Assembly (NCBI RefSeq): GCF_000428845.1
Contig: NZ_AUAS01000004.1
Span: forward strand, 186,001-250,000
Source: Dyadobacter alkalitolerans DSM 23607
GTDB lineage: Bacteria > Bacteroidota > Bacteroidia > Cytophagales > Spirosomataceae
DNA length: 64,000 nt
Reading direction: 5' to 3'
Part shown: in pieces, positions 27,115 through 39,083 of the stretch
How the letters are laid out: each line of letters opens with the position of its first letter
Position numbering within the stretch: the stretch's first letter is position 1
Translations under genes and position numbers: made by a program
The notes under the pieces: model-generated
What the model saw: the letters and a program-made list of their open reading frames with translations, nothing else
Database searches by the model: none
Told to the model about the DNA's origin: nothing

Positions 27115-28794
27115 ATGATCAAACGATTTATTTCTGCCGCCTGTGTTGCGTGGCTTTGCATGGGACAGCTTGTGTCGGCCCAAACGACATTGGTTAACCC
27201 TATCCTGACCGGTTTTTATCCCGATCCGAGCGTCGTGCAGGTTGGGGCGGATTACTATTTGGTAAACTCTACATTCTCCTACTTCCCAGGCATCCCGGTT
27301 TTTCATAGCAAGGATTTGAAAAACTGGAAGCAGATCGGCAATGTGATCGACCGGTCTTCACAAATGGATTTCATGGGAGAGAAGCTAACCAGAGGACTTT
27401 TTGCACCCGCGATCAGCTATCACAACGGCACATTTTACGTGACCTGCACGGACATTGACCATGACGGGAATTTTGTAGTTACGGCAAAAAATCCGGCTGG
27501 CCCGTGGAGCAACCCGATCCGCGTTCCGCAAGCCCGCGGCATCGATCCTTCGTTGTTTTTTGATGACGATAACAAAGCCTATATCATTTACAACAGCGAC
27601 GCGCCGGACCGGAAACCCTTGTATTCCGGCCACAGAACTATCCGGATCTATGAGCTGGATCCTGCCACAATGAAGGTTGTCGGCGAGGAAAAGCAGCTTG
27701 TAAATGGTGGTGTGGATCTGAGCAAAAAGCCCGTTTGGATCGAAGCGCCGCATATTATGAAGCGGAATGGCTGGTATTATCTGTACGCAGCCGAAGGCGG
27801 CACGTCGGTAAACCATACCGAAGTTGTATTTCGCAGCAAGTCGGCTTGGGGGCCATTTGTGCCTTATGAAAACAACCCGATCTTAACCCAAAAAGGCCTG
27901 TCCGAAGACCGCAAAGATCCGATCACGTCAGCCGGTCACGCGCAGTTTGTAGACGGCCCGGATGGAAAAACCTACGCCATTTTCCTGGCTGTACGCCCTT
28001 ATCAAGGCAATTATTACAACACCGGCCGCGAAACATTCATCGCCCCGGTTGAATGGAAAAACGACTGGCCGGTGATCAACCCGCCGACAAAAAATGTGGA
28101 TTACGAATATAAAGTCAATTACAAAGAAGTAAAACAAAAAGACGCGCTTCCCCAGGCTGGAAACTTCGCTTACACATTAACATTTGAAAACAGGCTTGAT
28201 CCTGCGCTGCTTTTCATGCGGACCATCGACAGCAGCTCCTTCGCTTTATCGAAGCAAAAAGGATTGACGATGAAGCTGAAACCCGAAACCATCATGGAAC
28301 TGGGCAACCCTTCGTTCATCGGAAAACGCCAGCAGCATTTATTCTGCACAACCGAAGTAGAACTCGATTTTTCTCCCAAATCAGAAAAAGAAAAAGCAGG
28401 CCTCACCATTTTTCAGGATGAAGCACATTTCTATTTTTTAAGTAAATCAATAAAAGGCGGGAAGCCCATGGTGCAGCTTTTCAAAAGTGCTGCAACGGGA
28501 AAAGAAATGGAATTAATGTCCGAAATGCCCGTTTCGGACGCTTCCAAGCCGGTTAAGCTGTGCATTGTCGCAGCAGGCGATACTTACAGCTTCTATTTTT
28601 CCAAAGGCAGTTCCTGGGAATTGCTCAAAGACAAGGTTGACGCCAAATTCCTGAGCACCGAAGTCGCCGGCGGCTTTATCGGCTGTTTGTTCGGCATGTA
28701 CGCAACCTCGTCCGGCGAGCCCACAACCAACTCCGCTTCATTCAAATACCTGAAATACAGCGGCAATGATCCCATTTTCAAAACAAGTAAATAA
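27115..28794 (+). CDS. GH43 beta-xylosidase / alpha-L-arabinofuranosidase with C-terminal sandwich
   Basis: The 559-residue protein has a signal peptide (about 1-22), a five-blade GH43 propeller (about 25-330) and a C-terminal beta-sandwich domain (about 350-550). Catalytic residues are Asp in GFYPDPSVVQ, Asp in ARGIDPSLFFD and Glu in VWIEAPHIMKR. The two-domain build is that of GH43 subfamilies such as 11 and 12, which include beta-xylosidases and arabinofuranosidases. It lies in the middle of the xylan operon with three bases before the next gene. It complements the shorter GH43 at 22415; together they could handle backbone ends and arabinose branches. Confidence 0.9.
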   Translation: MIKRFISAACVAWLCMGQLVSAQTTLVNPILTGFYPDPSVVQVGADYYLVNSTFSYFPGIPVFHSKDLKNWKQIGNVIDRSSQMDFMGEKLTRGLFAPAISYHNGTFYVTCTDIDHDGNFVVTAKNPAGPWSNPIRVPQARGIDPSLFFDDDNKAYIIYNSDAPDRKPLYSGHRTIRIYELDPATMKVVGEEKQLVNGGVDLSKKPVWIEAPHIMKRNGWYYLYAAEGGTSVNHTEVVFRSKSAWGPFVPYENNPILTQKGLSEDRKDPITSAGHAQFVDGPDGKTYAIFLAVRPYQGNYYNTGRETFIAPVEWKNDWPVINPPTKNVDYEYKVNYKEVKQKDALPQAGNFAYTLTFENRLDPALLFMRTIDSSSFALSKQKGLTMKLKPETIMELGNPSFIGKRQQHLFCTTEVELDFSPKSEKEKAGLTIFQDEAHFYFLSKSIKGGKPMVQLFKSAATGKEMELMSEMPVSDASKPVKLCIVAAGDTYSFYFSKGSSWELLKDKVDAKFLSTEVAGGFIGCLFGMYATSSGEPTTNSASFKYLKYSGNDPIFKTSK

Positions 28795-30741
<1,947 letters not shown>

Positions 30742-30785
30742 TCACCCATTCCCATTCCACGACGGCTCATTCAAAATTCATCAAC

Positions 30786-31874
30786 ATGCCAAACTCGTCT
30801 CCCTTAAAAAGCTGGGTTCAATACGCAGTCGTCTCAACAGCATTCCTAACCTCCCAAAGTCTCCTGGCGCAAAAGTCGCTTAAAGAAGCATATAAGGATT
30901 ATTTCCCCATCGGCGTCGCGGTTTCACCAAGAAGCGTGGCTGGCCCTGAGGCGGAATTGATCAAGCAGCAGTTCAGCAGCATAACGCCTGAAAATGCAAT
31001 GAAAATGGGGCCGATCCATCCTGAAAAAAATGTTTACAACTGGAAGGATGCTGATGCCATTGTTGCATTCGGGGAAGCCAATGGCATTAAGGTGCGCGGC
31101 CATACGCTTTGTTGGCACAACCAGACGCCTAAATGGTTCTTCACGGATTCACTTGGTGCGCAGGTTTCGCGGGAAGAATTATTGTCGCGTTTGAAACAGC
31201 ACATTACCGATGTAATGACGCATTATAAAGGCAAGATTTACGCCTGGGACGTTGTCAACGAAGCCGTTCCGGACACGGGCAAGGGCATTTACAGGGAATC
31301 CAAATTTTACCAGATCATAGGAGAAGATTATATACAAAAAGCATTCGAATATGCGCATGCTGTGGACCCGGATGCCAAGCTTTTTTATAATGACTATAAT
31401 ACCGAAAACGCTGTAAAAAGAGAGAAAATCTATCAGCTGGTCAAAAGACTGAAAGAGAAGAACGTCCCGATCCACGGCGTTGGCTTGCAGGCACATTGGT
31501 CTATTTATGAGCCCACGCAGGCCGAGCTGGAAAAGTCGATCACGCAGTTTGCAAGCCTGGGACTGGCTGTCCAGATCACGGAGCTGGACGTTTCGGTTCA
31601 TCCCAAAGAGCATGAACGCAGGCAAAGGAGAGCGGGTGATGAAAACAGTGTCTTCACACCCGAAATGGAGCAGAAGCAAGCCGTACATTACAAGATGATT
31701 TTCGACACATTCCGTAAACACAAAGGCACCATTACGGGCGTCACTTTCTGGAATGTTTCGGACAAGACGACGTGGCTGGATAACTTTCCGGTTCCGGGCC
31801 GTAAGGATTATCCGTTGCTTTTTGATCAGAATTTTAAACCCAAGAAGGCATTTGACGGCGTTGTGAATTTTTAA
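30786..31874 (+). CDS. GH10 endo-1,4-beta-xylanase
   Basis: The 362-residue enzyme has a signal peptide (about 1-29) and one GH10 TIM barrel. The acid/base Glu is in WDVVNEAVPD and the nucleophile Glu in QITELDVSV. Other family marks are GHTLCWHNQTP and TFWNVSDKTTWL. It cleaves the xylan backbone and tolerates decorated xylan well. No carbohydrate-binding module is attached and no lipoprotein Cys is seen, so it is periplasmic or secreted. It is the only clear endo-acting enzyme in the locus, so the first cut of the polymer and release of importable pieces probably depend on it. Confidence 0.96.
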   Translation: MPNSSPLKSWVQYAVVSTAFLTSQSLLAQKSLKEAYKDYFPIGVAVSPRSVAGPEAELIKQQFSSITPENAMKMGPIHPEKNVYNWKDADAIVAFGEANGIKVRGHTLCWHNQTPKWFFTDSLGAQVSREELLSRLKQHITDVMTHYKGKIYAWDVVNEAVPDTGKGIYRESKFYQIIGEDYIQKAFEYAHAVDPDAKLFYNDYNTENAVKREKIYQLVKRLKEKNVPIHGVGLQAHWSIYEPTQAELEKSITQFASLGLAVQITELDVSVHPKEHERRQRRAGDENSVFTPEMEQKQAVHYKMIFDTFRKHKGTITGVTFWNVSDKTTWLDNFPVPGRKDYPLLFDQNFKPKKAFDGVVNF

Positions 31875-31897
31875 AAAGCTATTTATAAATATATCCA

Positions 31898-34567
31898 ATG
31901 CGCTTTACCCGGTTTTTACTTTTCCTGATCTTTCTTTCAACAAGCTCGGTTGCCAAGGTCCGCCTGCCTAAGCTGATCTCGGACAACATGGTGTTACAGC
32001 GCGACCAGCCGATCACGGTTTGGGGTTGGGCAACGCCTAAGGAAAAGGTGACGGTAACGTTCAAAAACAAGAAGCAAAGCACATTGACCGGTGCGGATGG
32101 CAAATGGAAAATCCAGCTGCCTGCACAACCTGCGGGAACTGGTTTTGAAATGGTCATAAGAGGCACAAACCAGGTCACGATCAGGAATATCGCCTTCGGA
32201 GATGTGTGGCTTTGCAACGGACAGAGCAATATGGTGATCAACATGGAGCGTGTAAAAGAACGCTATCCCAACGATATTGCCACCGCCACTTATCCCGACA
32301 TCCGCAATTTTTTCATTCCCACATTAACCGATCTGAAAGGCCCGCAGGAGGATTTTCCAAATGCCGAATGGAAGACAGCCAATCCCAAAGACGTGTTAGG
32401 CTTTGGTGCTGTATCTTACTTTTTTGCCAGAGATCTTTACGACCAATACAAAGTACCCATCGGCATCATTAACAGCTCGGTAGGCGGCACGCCCATTGAA
32501 GCCTGGATCAGTGAAGGCGGCTTTAAGGATTTTGCTGACCTTCGAAAGGTTATCAATCAAAATAAAGACACTTCCTACGTCCTGGAAAGGAAGCAGAGCA
32601 CGCTGACTAATGCGCCGAAACCGCCTAAGCCAACCGATAGCGGACTAACCGAACATTGGGAAAGCGATTCTTATCAGCCCAAAGGGTGGCGGAACTTCAA
32701 CATTCCTGGTTATTGGGAAGATCAGGGATTGAAAGATTTGAATGGTGTCGTGTGGTTCCGCAGGGAATTTGAAGTGCCCGAAAGCTGGATCGGCAAGCCG
32801 GTGAAGCTGTATATGGGCCGCATTGTGGATGCTGATGAAATGTTTGTGAATGGAAGAAGTATAGGTCGCGTAACCTACCAGTATCCGCCAAGACGCTATG
32901 AAATTCCTGCCGGTTTGTTGAAGGCAGGCAAAAATACATTTGTGATACGTGTTATCAATACGGCTGGAAAAGGCGGTTTTGTGCCGGACAAGCCTTACTT
33001 CATGACCGCCAATGATCAGGAGGTTGACTTGAAAGGAACGTGGCAATACAAGGTCGGGCAGGTTTTTGAGCCGGCAAAAAGGTTAAATGACGAGCCAGCT
33101 CCCTTTATTGCGCAAAACCAACCTGCTGCATTATACAATGCGATGATTGCGCCCGTGCTGCCGATGAAGTTGAAAGGTTTTCTCTGGTATCAGGGCGAGA
33201 CCAATGTGCATGATCCGGAGCCTTACAATGTGCTTTTGCCCGCACTGATTCATGATCGACGCAAGCTTTGGAATGATGAGAATTTGCCTTTTCTGGTGGT
33301 GCAGCTGCCTAATTTTCAGGACATTGACTTCTTGCCTGCCGAAAGCAACATGGCGCTGCTAAGGGAAGCGCAAAACCGCGCATTGACACTGAAAAACACG
33401 GCTGTCACGGTAACGCTGGACCTGGGAGAGTGGAATGACATTCACCCGTTGAACAAAAAAGAAATTGGAAAGAGGTTAGCATTGTCTGCCAGAAATCTGG
33501 CATATGGCGACAACAAAGTCGTTCACAGCGGCCCGACATTGAAATCGCAAAGCATAGCAGGCGAAAAAATTGTTCTCACTTTTGACAATATTGCCGATGG
33601 AATAAAGTCCATTGACGGAGAAACATTGCGCTGGTTTGCCATTGCGGGTGACGACAAGAAATTCGTTTGGGCGAATGCAAAGATTTTGGGGAAAGATCAG
33701 ATTGAGCTGAGCAGTGAAATGGTGAGAACGCCCAAATACATCCGCTATGCCTGGCAGGATAATCCTGAGGGAATCAATTTTTATAACTCAGCCAACCTTC
33801 CCGCTTCGCCATTCCGCACGGACGGTGAACAGCCGGATGAAAGCAAGCCGTGGAAAGGGAAAAAATGTGCAGTCGTATTGACTTATGATGATGCCTTGAA
33901 TGTCCATCTGGATAACGTAATTCCGGCCCTTGATTCGCTGAGCTTAAAAGGATCATTTTATTTAACCGCTTCCTCGGACGCCGCCCGAAACCGCATCAAA
34001 GACTGGCGCGCCGCGGCAACCTCCGGGCACGAACTTGGCAACCATACGCTTTATCACCCCTGCGATGCAACCGGACCGGGCATGAGCTGGGTGAAGCCGG
34101 AATATGATCTCAGCAAGTATAGCATGGGCCGCATCCAGGATGAGGTCTGGATGTGCAATGCATTTTTGAAATCAATTGACGGACTTGACAAACGCACATT
34201 CGCCTTCACCTGCGGACATAAAAAGGTGGCAGAGGGCGAATTTATACAAACGCTTTCCAGCGAATTTATAGCCGCCAGAGCGGTCAGACATGAAATGCAC
34301 ACATTTGAGGAACAAAAACTGATGGACATTGACTGCTATTCGATGGTGGAACAATCGGGCAAGGATATGATCGAGCTGGTAAAGCAGGCGCAGGAGAGCG
34401 GGAAGTTGCTTGTTTTCCTGTTTCACGGCGTGGGCGGGGAGCATGCTTTGAATGTGTCAAACCAGGCGCACAGTGAGTTGCTGCATTATCTGAAAGAGAA
34501 TGAAAAAGAAATTTACGTGGATACGATGCGCAATGTCGCAGAGCATATTCAAAGTTTGAAAAAATAA
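31898..34567 (+). CDS. SGNH acetylesterase fused to CE4 polysaccharide deacetylase
   Basis: The 889-residue protein has a signal peptide (about 1-19). An SGNH-type sialate-O-acetylesterase-like enzyme (about 20-640) follows, with the Ser block DVWLCNGQSNM, WYQGETN and the Asp-His block NDIHPLNKK. A galactose-binding-like jelly roll is inserted at about 245-390. The C-terminal CE4 domain (about 650-889) has the metal Asp pair in LTYDDAL, HELGNHTLYHP for the His ligands and LFHGVGG near the end. Both enzyme types remove acetyl groups; the first group includes CE20/CE6 acetylxylan esterases. Having both in one chain suggests removal of acetates at different positions of xylan. It lies 23 bases after the xylanase. 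Confidence 0.9.
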   Translation: MRFTRFLLFLIFLSTSSVAKVRLPKLISDNMVLQRDQPITVWGWATPKEKVTVTFKNKKQSTLTGADGKWKIQLPAQPAGTGFEMVIRGTNQVTIRNIAFGDVWLCNGQSNMVINMERVKERYPNDIATATYPDIRNFFIPTLTDLKGPQEDFPNAEWKTANPKDVLGFGAVSYFFARDLYDQYKVPIGIINSSVGGTPIEAWISEGGFKDFADLRKVINQNKDTSYVLERKQSTLTNAPKPPKPTDSGLTEHWESDSYQPKGWRNFNIPGYWEDQGLKDLNGVVWFRREFEVPESWIGKPVKLYMGRIVDADEMFVNGRSIGRVTYQYPPRRYEIPAGLLKAGKNTFVIRVINTAGKGGFVPDKPYFMTANDQEVDLKGTWQYKVGQVFEPAKRLNDEPAPFIAQNQPAALYNAMIAPVLPMKLKGFLWYQGETNVHDPEPYNVLLPALIHDRRKLWNDENLPFLVVQLPNFQDIDFLPAESNMALLREAQNRALTLKNTAVTVTLDLGEWNDIHPLNKKEIGKRLALSARNLAYGDNKVVHSGPTLKSQSIAGEKIVLTFDNIADGIKSIDGETLRWFAIAGDDKKFVWANAKILGKDQIELSSEMVRTPKYIRYAWQDNPEGINFYNSANLPASPFRTDGEQPDESKPWKGKKCAVVLTYDDALNVHLDNVIPALDSLSLKGSFYLTASSDAARNRIKDWRAAATSGHELGNHTLYHPCDATGPGMSWVKPEYDLSKYSMGRIQDEVWMCNAFLKSIDGLDKRTFAFTCGHKKVAEGEFIQTLSSEFIAARAVRHEMHTFEEQKLMDIDCYSMVEQSGKDMIELVKQAQESGKLLVFLFHGVGGEHALNVSNQAHSELLHYLKENEKEIYVDTMRNVAEHIQSLKK

Positions 34568-34585
34568 TTCTGTAAAACACCAATC

Positions 34586-36763
34586 ATGACCAAGAGCCCT
34601 TTCTTAATGCTTTTTAGCTGCCTGTTGATTGGCTTCACATTGCTTGCAGCTGATCCGTCGGGCGTCGAAGCGTCGGGCGCCGAAGCGTCGGACGCCGAAG
34701 CGTTAGCTTTTGACGGGGATGACGGTTATCGGTTATGGCTTAACTATGAGCCGGTCAGGAATGCTTCGGTGAAATCGGAATATCTGAAATATGCAGCATT
34801 CATTGGTAGGCCCGCGAATGGTGAAATCATGCAGAGTGCATCTTAGGAGCTGCAATTGGGATTAGGTAAACTTTTGGCTAAATCTGTAAACATCACAAAC
34901 TCATCTGCCGGAAAGTCGGGTGGAATAGTTTTCAAAATAGAAACGAGCGCTGATACTGCACAGCCGGTCGAAGGTTACCGGATTCAATTGTCGGGCGGTA
35001 ACGTGATCGTTAGTTCAAAATCAGAGCAGGGGATTTTGTATGGAACATTTGCCCTGCTGCGGCATATGCAAATGCAGTTGCCGATCAAGGGATTAAACCT
35101 TGCCAGCAGCCCGAAAGTGCGTTACCGGATGCTGAATCATTGGGATAATCCGGATGGCACTATTGAGCGTGGCTATGCGGGCCAATCACTCTGGAAATGG
35201 TATGAACTGCCCGAGCGCGCAGACCCGCGTTATGCGGATTATGCGCGTGCCAATGCTTCTTTGGGCATTAATGGAACTGTACTTAACAATGTGAATGCAA
35301 GCGCGAGGTTCATGTCACAGGAATACATTGTGAAGGTGGCGGCGGTGGCGAATGTGATGCGGAAATATGGGATCAAAACTTATCTGTCCGTGTATTTTGC
35401 TGCGCCCAAAACATTAGGCGGACTTAAAACATCTGATCCGCTCGACCCGCAGGTGCGCGCGTGGTGGAAAGAAAAGGTTGCCCAGATTTACAAGGAAATC
35501 CCTGATTTCGGCGGGTTTTTGGTTAAAGCCAATTCAGAAGGAGAACCGGGCCCGCAGGATTACGGCCGCACCCACGCCGACGGGGCCAACATGCTGGCCG
35601 AAGCATTCAAGCCCTATGACGGCATTTTGATCTGGCGGGCATTTGTTTACAAAGCCGATCCCAATGCGGATCGCTTCAAAGCGGCTTATGAAGAATTTGT
35701 GCCTTTGGATGGAAAATTTGATCCGAAAGTTATTGTTCAGGTCAAGAATGGTCCCATTGATTTCCAGCCGCGCGAACCATTCTCGCCGCTGTTCGGCAAT
35801 ATGCCCAAAACGCCGCTGGGAATTGAATTTCAGATCACGCAGGAGTATCTGGGCTTTGCAACGCACGCAGTTTATGAAGCGCCCATTTTTAAAGAATGCC
35901 TGGATTCGGACACTTATGTGAATGGGGCCGGATCGACGGTTGCAAAGGTTGTTGATGGCAGCCTGCACGGGTATGAGCGCACACTGATGGCTGGCGTGGC
36001 CAACACGGGCAACAGTCGAAACTGGACGGGTCATCCGCTGGCCCAGGCCAACTGGTATGCATTCGGAAGACTAAGCTGGGACCATCAATTAACCTCTGAA
36101 CAGATCGCCAGGGAATGGATTGCATTGACTTTGACCCAAAATCAAAAAGCCAGTGAGCACATCTCCGCCTTAATGCTTCGTTCCCGCGAAATTTACGTCG
36201 ATTACAACACACCGCTCGGCCTTTCCCGTCCCTGGATGGGCGTCCATTTCGCCCCCGAACCCTGGCAAAACAAGGGCTCGCGCCCGGACTGGACCGCCGT
36301 TTACTATCATCGTGCTGACTCAATCGGGCTGGGTTTCGACCGGACAGCTTCCGGAAGCAACGCATTGGCGCAGTACCGGCCGGAAGTTCAGAAACAATGG
36401 AACAATCCAGATCAAACACCACTTCCTTACCTGCTGTGGTTCCATCACGTTCGCTGGGATAAAAAATTGAGCACGGGCAGGACATTGTGGGAGGAACTTT
36501 GCATGCGTTTCTACACCGGCGCGGATTCTGTTGTATGGATGCAGCAGCAATGGGACCTGGCCAAAACGAGCCTTGATCCACAAATTTATACGGATGTTGC
36601 AGAACGGTTGAAGGTGCAGCGTAGGGAAGCGATCTGGTGGCGTGATGCGTGGGTTTTGTATTTACAAGCATTTACCAAACAACCTGTTCCCGCAGGTTTT
36701 GAACCGCCAAAACAAACGTTGGAGGATGTAAAAAAGTCCGTAAATGTGTACCTGATAAGGTAA
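34586..36763 (+). pseudogene. GH67 alpha-glucuronidase interrupted by an in-frame TAG
   Basis: The coding frame runs from ATG 34586 to 36763 (724 residues, normal for GH67) apart from one TAG at 34844-34846. Before it lie a signal peptide (about 1-22) and the start of the N-terminal domain (GYRLWLNYEPV). After it, in the same frame, come the rest of that domain and a complete catalytic barrel: the acid Glu in NSEGEPGPQDYG, and the base pair in NGPIDFQPREPF and ITQEYLGF. The family removes 4-O-methylglucuronic acid from the ends of xylo-oligosaccharides. Restart at a TTG (34856) would give a protein without signal peptide. CAG to TAG is the simplest cause. Readthrough or a sequence error are the alternatives. 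Confidence 0.85.
34658..34702 (+). repeat. Three tandem 15-base repeats in the GH67 leader
   Basis: Three copies of a 15-base unit (TCGGGCGTCGAAGCG and two close variants) encode GVEAS, GAEAS and DAEAL, just after the signal peptide. The unit could change copy number by slippage without shifting the frame. Confidence 0.85.
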
Positions 36764-36856
36764 ATTCCCGGCTGTTCAAAGAATGACAAGTCATCAAGCG
36801 CGCCGCAAGCAGGCTGACACAGCGCGATGCCCACCTGCGGCGCCAGTTAATATGGA

Positions 36857-37882
36857 TCAGTCAACATTCCTTTTTAGCAGCGGGATAACCTTGGTGCCGA
36901 TCAGTTCAATGGAACGCATTAGCTGCTGGTGCGTAAGTCCTGCGTTATCCATTTGAAACGTAAACCGGTCGACACCACCCAGTGCCTTGCTATGGTTAAG
37001 CAACTTTTCCGCCACTTTTTCCGGTCCGCCAACAACCAGAACGCCCCGGGGCGCGATCAGTGCGTCGAATTGCCGTCTGGTAACAGGTGGCCAGCCTCTT
37101 TCTCGGCCTAGCTTGGTCCAGAGTTCGGCATAACCCGGATAATATTCATCGATGGCTTGCTCGTCCGTAGCGGCCACATAGCCCGGTGAATGTAACCCAA
37201 CTCTCAATTGATCCGGCCTGAAACCTGCCCTGTGACCTTCTTCACGATACAGATCGATCAACGGACGGAAGCGCTCCGTTTCGCCGCCAATGATAGCAAC
37301 CATTAACGGCAAACCCAATCTCCCCGCTCTGGCGAATGATTCGGGCGTGCCGCCTACACCCAGCCATACAGGCAATTTTTCTTGAAGCGATCTTGGATAA
37401 ACAGGTTGATTATTTAAAGCCGGCCTGAACTTGCCTGACCATGTGACGAATTCGTTGTCCCGAATTTTCAGCAAGAGATCCAGTTTTTCTTTAAACAGTG
37501 CATCGTAATCATTGAGGTTGAATCCAAAAAGCGGATAGGCATCAATTGCTGAGCCACGACCTACCACGAGCTCTGCCCGCCCTTTTGAAATGAGGTCCAG
37601 CGTGGCGAAACTCTGATAAACCCGGACAGGGTCGGACGTGCTTAGAACGGTTACAGCGCTGGTAAGGCGAATATTTTTCGTTCTGGCGGCAGCTGCGGCC
37701 AGGATTACGGCAGGGGCCGAATCCAGAAATTCTTTTTTATGATGTTCACCAATGCCGAAGACGTCCAGTCCGGACTGATCTGCCATTGAGATCCTATCCA
37801 GTAACTGCTCCATTGCGTCCACGCCTTCGAGGGCATCGCTGCCGTACATGGCGGATGCGAAACTATCAATTCCAATTTCCAT
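36857..37882 (-). CDS. LLM class flavin-dependent oxidoreductase
   Basis: The 341-residue protein has the luciferase-like TIM barrel. Its opening MEIGIDSFASAMYG leads to FGIGEHHKKEFLDSAP and the strand VLSTSDPVRVYQSFATLD. Members use reduced FMN or F420 as a substrate; which one is unclear. A close paralogue with the same start sequence lies at 59313-60326, most of it identical by eye, including the C-terminal TFQMDNAGLTHQQLMRS region. It is divergent from a second, unrelated-subgroup LLM gene at 38017. A minus-strand -7 box TACCTTTG (37918-37911) gives a leader of about 20 bases. It converges on the GH67 gene but belongs to the redox cluster. Confidence 0.9.
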   Translation of the reverse strand: MEIGIDSFASAMYGSDALEGVDAMEQLLDRISMADQSGLDVFGIGEHHKKEFLDSAPAVILAAAAARTKNIRLTSAVTVLSTSDPVRVYQSFATLDLISKGRAELVVGRGSAIDAYPLFGFNLNDYDALFKEKLDLLLKIRDNEFVTWSGKFRPALNNQPVYPRSLQEKLPVWLGVGGTPESFARAGRLGLPLMVAIIGGETERFRPLIDLYREEGHRAGFRPDQLRVGLHSPGYVAATDEQAIDEYYPGYAELWTKLGRERGWPPVTRRQFDALIAPRGVLVVGGPEKVAEKLLNHSKALGGVDRFTFQMDNAGLTHQQLMRSIELIGTKVIPLLKRNVD

Positions 37883-37910
37883 TTTATTTAACTTATGTTT
37901 GAAAGCGTAG

Positions 37911-37918
37911 CAAAGGTA
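37911..37918 (-). promoter_or_regulatory. -7 box TACCTTTG of the minus-strand LLM gene
   Basis: A perfect TAnnTTTG match on the minus strand lies 29 bases before the ATG at 37882, in the 134-base divergent gap between the two LLM genes. Confidence 0.5.
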
Positions 37919-38016
37919 TTGTTGTTAACCCAAAGATAACGCGTTTGTCTTACGGCAGCAGGAACTTTTAAAGCCGGATAATCTGTCTAAGATGAAAATG
38001 ACTCTGAAAGAAACTT

Positions 38017-39039
38017 ATGAAAAAAATAGGATTTTTATCATTCGGGCATTGGTCTAACCATCCGGCATATAACGCCCGAACTGCGAGCGATACATTGCTT
38101 CAATCCATTGATCTGGCTGTTGCGGCCGAGGAGATCGGTTTAGACGGTGCTTATTTTCGGGTACATCATTTTGCATCTCAGTTAGCATCGCCTTTCCCCT
38201 TGCTTTCGGCCATTGGTGCCAAAACAAGCAAGATCGAAATCGGAACAGGCGTTATTGACATGCGTTATGAAAACCCGCTCTATATGGTTGAAGATGCAGG
38301 CGCTGCGGATCTCATTTCCGAAGGGCGATTGCAACTGGGCATCAGCAGAGGATCGCCGGAGCAGGTGATCGACGGCTGGCGCTATTTCGGATATGAACCC
38401 GCTGACGGAGAAACCGACGCAGAAATGGGACGTCGCAAAGCACTTGAATTTCTGGAAAGGCTGAATGGTGTGGGATTCGCACAGCCTAATCCTTACCCGA
38501 TGTTCCCGAACCCGCCGGGCTTACTGCGTCTGGAACCTTACTCCGAAGGTTTGCGCGAGCGTATCTGGTGGGGTGCGGCTTCTAATGCGACTGCCGTATG
38601 GGCTGCGGAAAACGGGATGTATCTGCAAAGTTCAACATTGAAATACGATGAAGGCGGCAAGCCGTTTCACGTACAGCAAGCGGAGCAGATCAGGTTATAC
38701 AAAGAAGCCTGGAAAAAAGCGGGTCACAAACGGGAACCCAGGGTTTCTGTGAGCCGGTCGATTTTTGCATTGATGAACGATCAGGACCGCATGTACTTCG
38801 GGCAGGAAAATCGCGACCGTGATAAGATTGGAATGATTGAGCAAGACAAACGCGCCATTTTCGGCAGAAGTTACGCCGCGGAGCCGGATAAGCTCATCAA
38901 AGAACTGGCACAGGACGAAGCGCTTCAGGAAGCCGACACAATCCTTTTAACCATTCCGAATACACTTGGAGTGGATTATAATGTGCATGTGCTGTCATCG
39001 ATTCTGGCGCACGTCGCACCAGGGTTGGGATGGCGATGA
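38017..39039 (+). CDS. LLM class flavin-dependent oxidoreductase, second type
   Basis: The 340-residue luciferase-fold protein opens MKKIGFLSFGHWSNHP and carries the barrel motifs GAYFRVHHFASQ, IEIGTGVIDMRYENPLYM and ADLISEGRLQLGISRGSPEQV. It differs strongly from the LLM protein at 36857 and belongs to another subgroup. Flavin-dependent monooxygenase or reductase chemistry is expected, with an unknown substrate. It is followed after 44 bases by the DJ-1/PfpI gene and then the DsbA-like gene, so the three form an operon. The set resembles small redox or electrophile-response clusters. Confidence 0.9.
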   Translation: MKKIGFLSFGHWSNHPAYNARTASDTLLQSIDLAVAAEEIGLDGAYFRVHHFASQLASPFPLLSAIGAKTSKIEIGTGVIDMRYENPLYMVEDAGAADLISEGRLQLGISRGSPEQVIDGWRYFGYEPADGETDAEMGRRKALEFLERLNGVGFAQPNPYPMFPNPPGLLRLEPYSEGLRERIWWGAASNATAVWAAENGMYLQSSTLKYDEGGKPFHVQQAEQIRLYKEAWKKAGHKREPRVSVSRSIFALMNDQDRMYFGQENRDRDKIGMIEQDKRAIFGRSYAAEPDKLIKELAQDEALQEADTILLTIPNTLGVDYNVHVLSSILAHVAPGLGWR

Positions 39040-39083
39040 AAGTAGGTAAAGCTCACATTGAATTGTCTTAAAATCCTTTTATT

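Noticed and set aside
36800..36843. Inverted repeat GCGCCGCA/TGCGGCGC between GH67 and the LLM gene
   Set aside because: The loop is 28 bases and no T run follows, so I do not call it a terminator.
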